DNA of 64,000 nucleotides from PALSA-894 sp963734185 (GTDB lineage Bacteria; Pseudomonadota; Alphaproteobacteria; Rhizobiales; Xanthobacteraceae): NCBI GenBank assembly GCA_963734185.1, contig CAVTGA010000002.1:1612001-1676000 (forward strand), written 5' to 3'. Shown here in pieces: positions 23,743-32,576 of this stretch (positions are counted from its first letter, which is position 1; every line of letters begins with the position of its first letter). The position numbers were made by a program, and so were the translations under genes. The notes under the pieces were generated by a model, which was given only the letters and a program-made list of their open reading frames with translations, made no database searches and was not told the origin of the DNA.

Positions 23743-24468
23743 ATGACACGCGTTGCGGTGGTGACGGGCGGGACGCGCGGGATCGGGGCTGCGATCTCCA
23801 AGGCGCTGAAGGCGGCCGGCTACAAGGTCGCCGCCAACTACGGCGGAAATGACGAGGCGGCGCAGAAGTTCAAGTCCGAGACCGGCATCAACGTCTACAA
23901 GTGGGACGTGTCCTCCTATGAGGCGTGCGAGGCGGGCCTGAAACAGGTCGAGGCCGATCTCGGTCCGGTCGAAGTGCTGGTCAATAATGCCGGCATCACG
24001 CGCGACGCCATGCTCCACCGCATGAAGCCCGAGCAGTGGACCGCGGTAATCAACACCAACCTCAACTCGCTGTTCAACATGTGCCGCCCGCTGATCGAGG
24101 GCATGCGCGCGCGAAAATTCGGGCGCATCATCAACATCTCGTCGATCAACGGCCAGAAGGGCCAGATGGGGCAGACCAACTATTCGGCCGCCAAGGCCGG
24201 CGAGATCGGCTTCACCAAGGCGCTGGCGCAGGAAAGCGCGCGCAGCGGCATCACCGTCAACGCCATCTGTCCGGGCTACATCAACACCGAGATGGTGCAG
24301 GCAGTGCCCAAGGACGTGCTGGAGAAGTCGATCCTGCCGCTCATCCCGGTCGGCCGGCTGGGCGAGCCCGAGGACATCGCGCGTTGCGTCGTGTTCCTCG
24401 CCTCCGACGATGCTTCCTTCATCACCGGCTCGACGCTGTCGGCGAACGGCGGACAGGTGATGATGTAG
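23743..24468 (+). CDS. phaB: Acetoacetyl-CoA reductase (PhaB)
   Basis: NADPH-dependent short-chain dehydrogenase making (R)-3-hydroxybutyryl-CoA for PHB. The cofactor motif GGTRGIG is at 9-15, NNAG at 81-84, and the catalytic Ser134, Tyr147 and Lys151 lie in NISSINGQ and NYSAAKAG. The SSINGQKGQMGQTNYSAAKA region is specific to PhaB-type members. 241 residues. GGGAGG precedes the ATG. It forms an operon-like pair with phaA under likely PhaR influence. Confidence 0.95.
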   Translation: MTRVAVVTGGTRGIGAAISKALKAAGYKVAANYGGNDEAAQKFKSETGINVYKWDVSSYEACEAGLKQVEADLGPVEVLVNNAGITRDAMLHRMKPEQWTAVINTNLNSLFNMCRPLIEGMRARKFGRIINISSINGQKGQMGQTNYSAAKAGEIGFTKALAQESARSGITVNAICPGYINTEMVQAVPKDVLEKSILPLIPVGRLGEPEDIARCVVFLASDDASFITGSTLSANGGQVMM

Positions 24469-24470
24469 CG

Positions 24471-25289
24471 CTACGCCGGCTTTCCGGCGCGCGCCAATAT
24501 CGCCGCGATGGGAACGGCCAGCCGTTCGCGCCGGCGATAGCGTTCGGCCCGGCGCTCGATGTCGGCGACGATTGCCGGAAGCGCCGCCGGTTTCTGCGCC
24601 GCGATCAGCGCCGCCATGCGCACCGTTCCGGCCGAGAGCGCGGCGATTAGCGCTTGCGCATCCGCGAGCGACCATTCGGCGCGCACGACCGCGGCGGCGG
24701 GATCGGTGAAGCCGGCGCACGCCAAAGCATTCAGGCAATCATCGATACGGTTGAACGAGCCGCCAGGCGGCGGCGTCTTGGCGGCGGTGCGGTCTCCGTG
24801 GCGCGCAATCGCGTCGAACACGAGCTGCCAGGCAATGTTCTCGCTTGGCTCGGCCCAGACCGTGAAGGCGACGCGCCCGCCCGACGCGAGCACGCGGCGG
24901 GCTTGCACCAACGCGCTGTCGGGGCGCGGCACGTGGTGGATGCCGAAGTTCGAGATGACCGCGTCGAACACACCGTCCGGATACGGCAGCGCCTCCGCGT
25001 CGCCTTCCTCGATCGGAATTTCCGGATGCGTCGCGCGGGCGATGCCGATCATGGCGGCCGAGAAGTCCAGCCCTTGCGCGGCGGCGCCGCGCGCCATCGC
25101 GGCTGCGGCCGCATGACCAGGCCCGCACGCGACATCGAGCACGCGTGAGCCGGGCGCGATTCCCGCCGCGTCGAGCAGCGGCGCGATGAACGGCGCGGTC
25201 GCGCGCGCGAACGTGTCCTCGTAGGCGGCGGCGGCCCGTTGCCAGCCGGCGTGCTCGAAGGCGCGCACCGCATGCGGCTCGAACGTCAT
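24471..25289 (-). CDS. Class I SAM-dependent methyltransferase
   Basis: Rossmann-fold methyltransferase with motif I VLDVACGPGHAAAAA at about residue 50, an acidic loop EGDAEALPYPDGVFD and motif SNFGIHHVPRPD, as in the UbiE/COQ5-like Methyltransf_11 group. 272 residues, cytoplasmic. Its stop lies two bases from that of phaB (convergent). The substrate is not predictable. It may be in one transcript with the lipase gene five bases upstream. Confidence 0.82.
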   Translation of the reverse strand: MTFEPHAVRAFEHAGWQRAAAAYEDTFARATAPFIAPLLDAAGIAPGSRVLDVACGPGHAAAAAMARGAAAQGLDFSAAMIGIARATHPEIPIEEGDAEALPYPDGVFDAVISNFGIHHVPRPDSALVQARRVLASGGRVAFTVWAEPSENIAWQLVFDAIARHGDRTAAKTPPPGGSFNRIDDCLNALACAGFTDPAAAVVRAEWSLADAQALIAALSAGTVRMAALIAAQKPAALPAIVADIERRAERYRRRERLAVPIAAILARAGKPA

Positions 25290-25294
25290 GAAAC

Positions 25295-26335
25295 TCAGCC
25301 GTCGGACATCTTATCCAGAGCGGCCTGGACCGAGCCGACGCGCCGGATCAGCCGTGCTTCCTTGCTTTGCCGGTTGCTCGACGGCGGCAGGGCGGTTTCA
25401 TCCACCGGCGTGCCGGTGAGCAGGCCCAAATAGGTCGCGAGGTGCGCCTGGGCGTACCAGTCGCACTGGTCCTTGCAATAGAACGTGCCGGTGAGGATGT
25501 GCGCGCCGTTCGAGGGCTGCACGTAGCTGGTGCTGTTCGCCCGCATTCCCAGCTCCATGCTGCCGATGCCGAACCAGACGACGTCCGGGACATCGAGGCA
25601 ATTGTCGGAATAGATGCTGTCGATGCCGCTCAGGTTCTCGAGCGCGAGCGGGACGATGTCGAGCGAATTCTGGTAGCGCCGCGCCTGCCCGAACTTGCAG
25701 TCATAGTACATGGCGAAGTTCGCGTCGCCCGCCGTCGGCCCTGCGAATACCACCGGCACGATCGTGCGAGCATTCGAGAACGTGCCGTGTATCCATGCCG
25801 CCACGATGGTGGCAAGGCAGCCTCCCAGGCTGTGCCCGGTGACGTATGTCGTCACGCCGGCATGCGCGGGGTCGGCGTAGAACGTGGTCAGGTAGCGCTC
25901 CAGGGTCAGACCGGCCTCGCTCAACGCCCTGAGAGTGGCAAGCCCGTCGAGCGTGCCGTCGGCGACGCGGGACGGGTCGTCGGGCGCCCACGGCATGGGC
26001 TGCTGCCAAGCGCCATCGATGTCCTCCCAGACCTGCCAGAGGATGCCCCAGATGTCGTCGACATCGACGTCGGTGCCGCGGATGGTCACGCAAATGGATT
26101 GGGGCACCGTGCCGGTGGCTGTTGCGAAATAGCCGGCCACGAAGGCGAGATTGGCCTCGTCGTCGTCCTGCTCCGGTCCCCACAGGCATTTCCAATGCCC
26201 GTTCGGATCGAGCGGAGGAGTCTTGCAGATCGCCGGCGCGATGTCCGACAGACAGGGCAGGTAGGACGTCACGCAGAGCTGCAGCGTCGCGAGCGCGAGA
26301 GGATCGGCCAGCGGCGTTCCATTGTCATCGGCCAT
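25295..26335 (-). CDS. Class 3 lipase-like protein
   Basis: An alpha/beta hydrolase of the fungal-lipase-like (class 3) type. The nucleophile elbow TYVTGHSLGGCLATIVAAW is plain, and downstream acid/His candidates occur in NSLDIVPLAL and PSNGAHILTG. The ATG at 26335 has GGGGAG five bases upstream and is preferred to the one ten codons earlier. No signal peptide, so secretion is uncertain. 346 residues, rich in Asp/Trp and Cys compared with its neighbours. Substrate unknown; triacylglycerol or a polyester are possible. Confidence 0.8.
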   Translation of the reverse strand: MADDNGTPLADPLALATLQLCVTSYLPCLSDIAPAICKTPPLDPNGHWKCLWGPEQDDDEANLAFVAGYFATATGTVPQSICVTIRGTDVDVDDIWGILWQVWEDIDGAWQQPMPWAPDDPSRVADGTLDGLATLRALSEAGLTLERYLTTFYADPAHAGVTTYVTGHSLGGCLATIVAAWIHGTFSNARTIVPVVFAGPTAGDANFAMYYDCKFGQARRYQNSLDIVPLALENLSGIDSIYSDNCLDVPDVVWFGIGSMELGMRANSTSYVQPSNGAHILTGTFYCKDQCDWYAQAHLATYLGLLTGTPVDETALPPSSNRQSKEARLIRRVGSVQAALDKMSDG

Positions 26336-26406
26336 GATGCTCCCCAACGGTGTCGTGCCTGGCACGTGATATACTAGTACTCCTCCCCTGGCGCGTCAGC
26401 CGCTTC

Positions 26407-27282
26407 ATGTCCTCGTCACGCATCGCCACGCTGGTCGGCTTCACCGCGATCCTGATGTGGTCGCTGCTCGCGCTGCTCACGGCGGCGTCGGGGCAGGTGC
26501 CGGCGTTCCAGCTCGCCGCCATGACGTTCGCGCTCGGCGGCGCCCTGGGCGCGACGACCTGGGTGTTTCGCCGCGACGCCGTCGCGGCGCTGAGGCAGCC
26601 GGCGGAAGTGTGGACCCTTGGGGTCGGCGGCCTGTTCGGCTATCACGCGCTGTATTTCCTGGCGCTGCGGCTCGCGCCGCCGGCCGAGGCCGGTCTCATC
26701 AGCTATCTCTGGCCGCTGCTCATCGTGCTGCTCTCGGCCTTGCTGCCGGGCGAGCGGCTGCGCGTGCATCACGTCCTCGGTGCGCTCATCGGCCTTGCCG
26801 GCACCGTGCTGCTGTTTGTCGGCCGCGGCGGGCTCGGCTTCGCGCTCGATTCCATGCCGGGCTTTGCGGCGGCGTTCGTCGCGGCGTTCGTGTGGGCTAC
26901 CTATTCGGTGCTCTCGCGCCGTTTCGCCGCCGTGCCGACCGACGCGGTGGTTGGGTTCTGCATCGTGACGGCGATTCTTGCAGGCATCTGCCACCTGCTG
27001 TTCGAACAGACCGTGTGGCCGGCGAACGCGACGCAGTGGCTCGCGATCCTCGGCCTCGGCGTCGGTCCGGTCGGCGCGGCGTTCTATGCCTGGGACATCG
27101 GCGTCAAGCGCGGCGACATCCGCGTGCTCGGCGCCGCATCGTACGCGGCCCCGCTGCTCTCGACCCTGTTCCTGGTGCTGGCCGGATATGCGGCGGCGAA
27201 CTGGTCGCTGCTGCTCGCCGCCATCCTGATCGCGGGCGGCGGCGTGCTTGCGGCGAAGGATATGCTGGTCAAGCGAGGTTAG
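26407..27282 (+). CDS. EamA/DMT-family permease, YddG-like aromatic amino-acid exporter
   Basis: A ten-helix drug/metabolite transporter made of two EamA repeats. The N-terminus SRIATLVGFTAILMWSLLAL and the segment YHALYFLALRLAPPAEAGLI then SYLWPLLIVLLSALL are typical of the YddG branch, which exports aromatic amino acids. 291 residues from ATG 26407; the track upstream of it overlaps the divergent lipase leader and lacks homology. The stop overlaps by four bases that of the convergent cupin gene. Confidence 0.82.
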   Translation: MSSSRIATLVGFTAILMWSLLALLTAASGQVPAFQLAAMTFALGGALGATTWVFRRDAVAALRQPAEVWTLGVGGLFGYHALYFLALRLAPPAEAGLISYLWPLLIVLLSALLPGERLRVHHVLGALIGLAGTVLLFVGRGGLGFALDSMPGFAAAFVAAFVWATYSVLSRRFAAVPTDAVVGFCIVTAILAGICHLLFEQTVWPANATQWLAILGLGVGPVGAAFYAWDIGVKRGDIRVLGAASYAAPLLSTLFLVLAGYAAANWSLLLAAILIAGGGVLAAKDMLVKRG

Positions 27283-27707
27283 CTATCCGGGGTCCAATCC
27301 TTGGGCGCGAGCTCGAACCGCGAGAACTCGAAGCCGGGCGCGACCGTGCAGCCGGTAAGCGTCCAATCGCCGAGGCTCTCCGCCGCAAACCACGCGCCGG
27401 CCGGCACGGCGGCTTGCGGCCGCTCGCCGCCGGCGAGGTCGGGACCGAGGCGGATCGTGGTTCGCTTGTCGCCATCGGCGATGTCGAGCTTCAGCGCCGC
27501 ACCGGCGTACCAGTGCCAGATCTCGACCGCGTCGATGCGATGCCAGTGCGAGCGCTCGCCGCGCGCGAGCAGGAAATAGATTGCGGTCGACGCCGCGCGG
27601 GAACCCTCGATGGTGCGCGCGTCGCGGAACGTCTCGCGGTAGTGCCCGCCTTCCGGATGCGGCTTCAACTCGAGCAGGCGGATGATGTCCGTCGCGGCGA
27701 GGGGCAA
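27279..27707 (-). CDS. DUF985 cupin-like protein
   Basis: 142 residues with the family signature LELKPHPEGGHYRETFRD, then STAIYFLLARGERSHWHRID and AVEIWHWYAGAALKL, and C-terminal TLTGCTVAPGFEFSRFEL. The fold is a cupin with conserved His/Glu, but no function has been proved for DUF985 (formerly thought epimerase-like). It starts one base after the gloB stop and is surely cotranscribed with it, suggesting a shared housekeeping role. Confidence 0.88.
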   Translation of the reverse strand: MPLAATDIIRLLELKPHPEGGHYRETFRDARTIEGSRAASTAIYFLLARGERSHWHRIDAVEIWHWYAGAALKLDIADGDKRTTIRLGPDLAGGERPQAAVPAGAWFAAESLGDWTLTGCTVAPGFEFSRFELAPKDWTPDS

Positions 27708-27708
27708 G

Positions 27709-28476
27709 TCAGAACTTGTCCTTGCGCGCGCGGATGGTGGCGAACACCTGGACCGGCGGCATGCCTTCGAGCCCGATCGCGGCGGCGACCGAAGGAAGGT
27801 CGGCGCGCAGGAACGGATTGGTGGATTTCTCGGTCGCGATCGTGGTCGGGATGGTGGCCTGGCCCTTCTCGGTCAGGCGCACCACCTCCTCGGCGCGTTT
27901 GCGCAGCGCCGCGTTGTTCGGCTCGATGGTCAGCGCGAAGTGGACATTGGCGGCGGTGTATTCGTGACCGCAGTACAGCTGCGTCTCCATCGGCAGGTTG
28001 CGCAGCTTGAGCAGCGACTGCCACATCATTTCGGGCGTGCCCTCGATGATGCGCCCGCATCCGACCGAGAATAGCGTGTCGCCGACGAAAGCGAGCTTCT
28101 CCTGCTTGAACCAGTAGGCGATGTGGCCGGCAGTGTGGCCCGGCGTTTCCAGCACGCGCCCGACCAGCGAACCGACGGTGACGACGTCGCCCTCGCGCAC
28201 GGTGACGTCGAGATTGCCGATCTTGGAAGCTTCCTTGCGCGGGCCGACCACGCGGCAGACATATTTCTTCTTCAGGTCGGCGATGCCGGCGGTGTGATCG
28301 CCGTGATGATGCGTCACCAGGATGTCGGTAAGGCGCCATCCGGTCTTCGCCAGCGCGGCTTCGACCGGCGCGGCTTCGGGGGCGTCGATCGCCGCCGTCG
28401 CGCCGGTCGCGGGATCGTGCAGCAGGACGCCGTAGTTATCCTTGAGGCAGGGAAACAATTGCGTAGCGGCCGGCAT
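27709..28476 (-). CDS. gloB: Hydroxyacylglutathione hydrolase (glyoxalase II)
   Basis: Metallo-beta-lactamase-fold enzyme that hydrolyses S-lactoylglutathione to lactate and glutathione, the second step of methylglyoxal detoxification. The metal motif THHHGDH is at 55-61, followed by ETPGHTAGHI and GDTLFSVGCGR, with the glutathione-binding C-terminal half (CGHEYTAANVHFA). ATG 28476 gives the canonical 255 residues. It is the first gene of a pair with the DUF985 protein and is divergent from a methyltransferase, an order common in related genomes. Confidence 0.95.
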   Translation of the reverse strand: MPAATQLFPCLKDNYGVLLHDPATGATAAIDAPEAAPVEAALAKTGWRLTDILVTHHHGDHTAGIADLKKKYVCRVVGPRKEASKIGNLDVTVREGDVVTVGSLVGRVLETPGHTAGHIAYWFKQEKLAFVGDTLFSVGCGRIIEGTPEMMWQSLLKLRNLPMETQLYCGHEYTAANVHFALTIEPNNAALRKRAEEVVRLTEKGQATIPTTIATEKSTNPFLRADLPSVAAAIGLEGMPPVQVFATIRARKDKF

Positions 28477-28616
28477 GGCTGAATGCGTCTCCGCGGGGAC
28501 GTTAGCACGGCGCATGCGCGTCTCAACGAATGATTTTCGAACAATCCATTCGATCATTGTCGGTTCCGGCACGAGCGACCATAATCGGTGGCGGGACACC
28601 TTCGGCGCGAAGATTC

Positions 28617-29360
28617 ATGTCTCTCGACGTCATCGATCTGCGTAACTTCTACGCCCAGCCGCTCGGCACGGTGGCGCGGCGCTTCATCGCTCGTGGTATC
28701 CGGGCACGGTGGAGCGACGCGCGCGCCCTGCGCATGGCCGGGATCGGCTATGCGACGCCGTATCTGGGGCTGTTCCGCGAAGAAGCCGAACGCTGTCTCG
28801 CCTTCATGCCGGCCGCGCAGGGCGTGGTGAAATGGCCCTCGGCGCGCCCGACGCTCGCCGCATTGGTCGAGGAGCATGATCTGCCGCTGACCGATGCGGC
28901 GGTCGATCGCGTCCTGCTGGTGCATTCATTGGAGATGTCGCAGGACCCCGAGACTCTGCTGCGCGAGGTGTGGCGCGTGCTCGCGGCTGGCGGCCGGCTG
29001 CTGGCGGTCATCCCCAACCGGCGCGGCGTGTGGGCGCGCGTGGACACGACGCCGTTCGGCCACGGCCGGCCCTATTCGCGCTCGCAGATCACGCATCTGC
29101 TGCGCGAAACCTGGTTCACGCCGACGAACTGGAGCGAGGCGCTATATGTGCCGCCGATCGCGCGCAATTGGTTTCTGCGCTCGGCAGCGGCGTGGGAGCG
29201 CACCGGCGCGACCATCTCGGCGCCGTTCGCCGGCGTCCATGTCGTGGAGGCGACCAAGCAGGTCTATCGCGCCATTCCGGCGCGGCGCGAACGGCGGCGT
29301 TTGGTGCCGAGCCTCGAGCCGGTGCTGGCGCCCTCGCCGGGTGGGGCGGCGCGCGTCTGA
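28617..29360 (+). CDS. Methyltransferase-domain protein (Methyltransf_11-like)
   Basis: 247 residues. MSLDVIDLRNFYAQPLGTVA starts the conserved part; motif IV-like VLLVHSLEMSQDPETLLREV and the post-motif WRVLAAGGRLLAVIPNRRG are clear, but motif I is replaced by GIGYATPYL, a weaker glycine loop. This protein is regularly divergent from gloB in Rhizobiales. Its substrate is unknown. The stop abuts the convergent DUF4167 gene. Confidence 0.75.
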   Translation: MSLDVIDLRNFYAQPLGTVARRFIARGIRARWSDARALRMAGIGYATPYLGLFREEAERCLAFMPAAQGVVKWPSARPTLAALVEEHDLPLTDAAVDRVLLVHSLEMSQDPETLLREVWRVLAAGGRLLAVIPNRRGVWARVDTTPFGHGRPYSRSQITHLLRETWFTPTNWSEALYVPPIARNWFLRSAAAWERTGATISAPFAGVHVVEATKQVYRAIPARRERRRLVPSLEPVLAPSPGGAARV

Positions 29361-30116
29361 TCAGTCGCCGCCCGAGCGCGGACCGGGATCGTCCGACTGA
29401 TCGCCGGCGCCGTGCTGGCCCGCGGGCATGTCGCCGCGCGGTCCGCGATGGCGGCGGCGGCGGCGGTGCAGCGGGAAGCGGTCGGGCTGGTTGTCGAAGC
29501 CGTTCTGCGGCTGCCCCTGCGGCTGCTGCGGCGCGCCGCCGGTGATGAAGGCCGGCAGGCGGTCGACGGCGCCCTGCTCGCCGCCCTGGGTCGGCGGTTG
29601 GGCAGTCGGCTGCTGCGGGCGGGCCTCGTAGGGTCGGTGCTCGCGCGGCTGATAGTGCTGGTCGCGCGGCGGGAAGGGCTGCGCGTCGCGCGGCAGGTAG
29701 GGCTGCGGCTCGCTGGGCGTGAACCCGGCCTCGCCCGGGGTGCCGATCGGCTGCCCATCGCCCTCGCCGTCCTCGTAACCGTCCTCGCCGCGCCCCTGAT
29801 CGGCGCCTTCCGGCCGCTGGTAGAACTGTTGACCGGGCTGGCGGAACTGTTCCTGCGCCGCCGCGATCAGGCGGAAATAGTGTTCGGCGTGTTGGTAGTA
29901 GTTCTCGGCCGAGATCGGATCGCCGGAGGATTGCGCGTCGCGTGCGAGTTGCATGTATTTCTCGGCGACGTGATTGGCGGTGCCGCGGATCTTCACGTCC
30001 GGCCCGTTGGACTCATAAACCCGCGTGAGCGGATTATGGCCCTTGCCGCCGCCGCGATTGTTGTTGTTGCGCCCGCGCATGCGCTTGTTGTGATGCTGAT
30101 GCTGACCGTTTCTCAT
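29361..30116 (-). CDS. DUF4167-family protein with low-complexity tail
   Basis: The N-terminal 85 residues form the DUF4167 domain: NPLTRVYESNGPDVKIRGTA, then NHVAEKYMQLARDAQSSGD and PISAENYYQHAEHYFRLIAA. It is preceded by a basic Asn/Gly/Arg-rich leader that looks RNA-binding, and the rest is Pro/Gln/Arg-rich and disordered. 251 residues. The domain is alphaproteobacterial and found next to prmC/prfA, suggesting a role in translation or RNA metabolism, not proven. A 445 bp gap separates it from prmC. Confidence 0.88.
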   Translation of the reverse strand: MRNGQHQHHNKRMRGRNNNNRGGGKGHNPLTRVYESNGPDVKIRGTANHVAEKYMQLARDAQSSGDPISAENYYQHAEHYFRLIAAAQEQFRQPGQQFYQRPEGADQGRGEDGYEDGEGDGQPIGTPGEAGFTPSEPQPYLPRDAQPFPPRDQHYQPREHRPYEARPQQPTAQPPTQGGEQGAVDRLPAFITGGAPQQPQGQPQNGFDNQPDRFPLHRRRRRHRGPRGDMPAGQHGAGDQSDDPGPRSGGD

Positions 30117-30561
30117 GGCTCTTGGTTCACCGGTTCTCCGTTAGCGGCGTGTCTCACACGCCGAGGGTCCATTCCCAACTGCTTCCACGGGCGCAACGCG
30201 CCGCGCTTTCCGAGTCGGCCCGTGCCGCACGCGGGATTGCCACGTCGTACGACTCGAGCTTTGCGATGCATGTCGCGATGATCAGAACACCTCTTGGCCG
30301 CAGCCCTGCTGCAGCGTGGGTTCACCTTATCGTCACGCGTTCCGTCAAGCCTCGCGGGCTCGACGCACGCCAGCGGTGAAAAGCATGCTCGCGAGCCGGC
30401 GAAACCCTCATTCCGTCAATCGGAAGCTCGTCATTCGCCCTATCCGCGCCGCCGCCTCACGGAGCCTCGCTCCGGGCCTCTGGCCAGCGCCTCAACACTG
30501 TTCTCGGGTCGATTCCGTGATCTGACCCTAATCGGTCTTTGTGTCTATTCCAAGCGCTTTT
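30117..30561. other. Gap between DUF4167 and prmC
   Basis: 445 bases with no credible gene on either strand. Near the DUF4167 start is a perfect hairpin, GGCGTGT-CTC-ACACGCC (30146-30162), about 30 bases upstream of its ATG and possibly in its leader. The rest shows moderate GC and no repeat family seen elsewhere in the window. The DUF4167 promoter should lie here. Confidence 0.45.
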
Positions 30562-31497
30562 TTAGCTCTGCTGGCCCGCAGGCGCATGGCGGGCGTGCAG
30601 CGCCCGCGGGATGCCGGCGAGATCCGGGCGGGCCGGCGCGACGTCAAGACCCTGCGCGCCAAGCAGCGAGGCGACGTCGTCCGCCTGTCCGGCGCCGATC
30701 TCCACGATCAGATGGCCGCCCGGCGCAAGCAGCCGCGCGGCGTCGGCGGCGATCGCCCGATAGGCGGCAAGCCCGTCGGCGCCCCCATCGAGCGCGGCGC
30801 GCGGGTCGTGATCGCGCACCTCGGGGGCAAGCGTCGCGATGTCGGCAGTCGCAACGTAAGGTGGGTTCGAGACCACCAGATCGCAAGCCGCGAGCGCAGA
30901 ACCGAAATCGCACGCGACGAAAGCAGCCCGTGCCTGGAAGCCGAGGCTCGCAGCGTTGCGGCGCGCGACCGCGAGCGCGGCGAGGCTGGTGTCGGTTCCC
31001 ACGCCGACGGCGCTCGGCAGCTCGCTGAGCAGGGCGATGAGCAGCGCGCCCGAGCCGGTGCCGAAATCGGCGATGCGCAGCGCTCGTTGCCGCGCGCCGT
31101 CGCGTTCGAGCACCGCGAGCGCGCATGCGACCACGGTCTCGGTCTCCGGCCGCGGCACCAGCACGGCCGGCGTGACGGCTAGGGCCAAGCTCCAGAACTC
31201 GCGTCTTCCAACGATGCGCGCGACCGGTTCGCGCGCGAGCCGGCGGACGGCGAGCCGCCCGATATGCGCCGCGTACCGCTCCGGCAGTTGGCGCCCCGCG
31301 GCCGCCGCGAGCGCGGCGTGGTCGAGGCCGAGCGCGTGGCCGACCAGCACGCGGGCGTCGAGGTCGGGACTGTCGAGACCGGCAGCGCGGAACGCCGCGC
31401 CAAGGATGCGGCGTGCTTGCGCGACGGATGTGCCGGGGGCCAAGTCGCCGAACGCGAGCGCCGCACGCGGCGTCCCTCCTTGTGGCAGCGGGTTCAC
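30562..31497 (-). CDS. prmC: Peptide chain release factor N5-glutamine methyltransferase
   Basis: Methylates the glutamine of the GGQ loop in release factors 1 and 2. The N-terminal helical domain is followed by the Rossmann core: RIADFGTGSGALLIALL (motif I) and the catalytic DLVVSNPPYVATADI with the NPPY motif. LDGGADGLAAYRAIAADAAR and LAPGGHLIVEIGAGQ are also standard. 311 residues. Its ATG overlaps the stop of prfA, whose product is its substrate, so the pair is coupled. Confidence 0.95.
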   Translation of the reverse strand: MNPLPQGGTPRAALAFGDLAPGTSVAQARRILGAAFRAAGLDSPDLDARVLVGHALGLDHAALAAAAGRQLPERYAAHIGRLAVRRLAREPVARIVGRREFWSLALAVTPAVLVPRPETETVVACALAVLERDGARQRALRIADFGTGSGALLIALLSELPSAVGVGTDTSLAALAVARRNAASLGFQARAAFVACDFGSALAACDLVVSNPPYVATADIATLAPEVRDHDPRAALDGGADGLAAYRAIAADAARLLAPGGHLIVEIGAGQADDVASLLGAQGLDVAPARPDLAGIPRALHARHAPAGQQS

Positions 31498-32573
31498 TGC
31501 GTCTCCGCCTGCGCCGCCAGCAGGGCGGCCTGATGCTCGGTGACCAGCGCATCGATCACCTCGCCGAGCGCTTCGCCCTCGATCACCTTGGGAAGATTGT
31601 AGAGCGTGAGGTTGATGCGGTGGTCGCTCACCCGCCCCTGCGGAAAATTATAGGTGCGGATGCGTTCCGAGCGGTCGCCGGTGCCGACCTGGCCGCGGCG
31701 TTCGGCGGCGCGCGCGGCGTCCTGCTTCTGGCGCTGGAAGTCGTACAGCCGCGCGCGCAGCACGGCAAAGGCCTTGGCGCGGTTGCGGTGCTGCGAGCGG
31801 TCCTCCTGCATCATCACCACGATGCCGCTCGGAATGTGGGTCACGCGGACCGCCGACTCGGTCTTGTTGACGTGCTGGCCACCGGCGCCGCCCGCCCGCA
31901 GGGTATCGATCTTGAGGTCGGCCTCGTTGATGGCGATGTCGACCTCCTCGGCCTCCGGCAGCACCGCCACCGTCGCGGTCGAGGTGTGGATGCGTCCCGA
32001 GCCCTCGGTCGCCGGCACCCGCTGCACCCGGTGCACGCCCGACTCGTATTTAAGCCGGGAGAAGGCGCCGCGGCCGCGGATCTCGGCGACGATCTCCTTG
32101 TAGCCGCCCATGGAGCCCTCGCTCGCCGAGATCACCTCGACCTTCCAGTTCTGCTTGGCGGCGTGGCGCTCGTACATGCGGAACAGGTCGCCGGCGAAGA
32201 TCGAGGCCTCGTCGCCCCCGGTGCCGGCGCGGATCTCGAGGATCACGTTGCGCTCATCCATGGCGTCCTTGGGGATGAGGGCGCGCTTGATCTCGGCTTC
32301 GAGCGCGAGCCGCCTTGTCTCCAGCGCGGGCTTCTCGGCGGCGGCGAGCGCGCGCATCTCGGCGTCGGTCCTGGCATCGGCCAGCATCGTCTCGAGATCG
32401 GCGATTTCCGTGGTGACGCCGCGATAGGTCTTGATCGTCCCGACCAGCGGGGCGAGCTCGGCGAACTCGCGCGACAGCTTCACGTAGGTGTCGCGCTCGG
32501 GCGCCGCCGACAGCTCGGTTTCGACCGCCGCATGGCGGGCGAGGAGGGCGTCAAGCTTGGCTTCAGGGAGCAT
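31494..32573 (-). CDS. prfA: Peptide chain release factor 1
   Basis: Recognises UAA/UAG stop codons and triggers peptide release. The stop-codon-reading PxT motif is seen in VHRVQRVPATEGSGRIHTST and the peptidyl-transferase loop in GAGGQHVNKTESAVR. 359 residues, standard length; cytoplasmic. It lies three bases after ptsP and overlaps prmC by four bases, giving a ptsP-prfA-prmC unit. Confidence 0.97.
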   Translation of the reverse strand: MLPEAKLDALLARHAAVETELSAAPERDTYVKLSREFAELAPLVGTIKTYRGVTTEIADLETMLADARTDAEMRALAAAEKPALETRRLALEAEIKRALIPKDAMDERNVILEIRAGTGGDEASIFAGDLFRMYERHAAKQNWKVEVISASEGSMGGYKEIVAEIRGRGAFSRLKYESGVHRVQRVPATEGSGRIHTSTATVAVLPEAEEVDIAINEADLKIDTLRAGGAGGQHVNKTESAVRVTHIPSGIVVMMQEDRSQHRNRAKAFAVLRARLYDFQRQKQDAARAAERRGQVGTGDRSERIRTYNFPQGRVSDHRINLTLYNLPKVIEGEALGEVIDALVTEHQAALLAAQAETQ

Positions 32574-32576
32574 CGG

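Noticed and set aside
22399..24738. A 779-codon minus-strand frame
   Set aside because: Antisense to phaA and phaB; no family resemblance.
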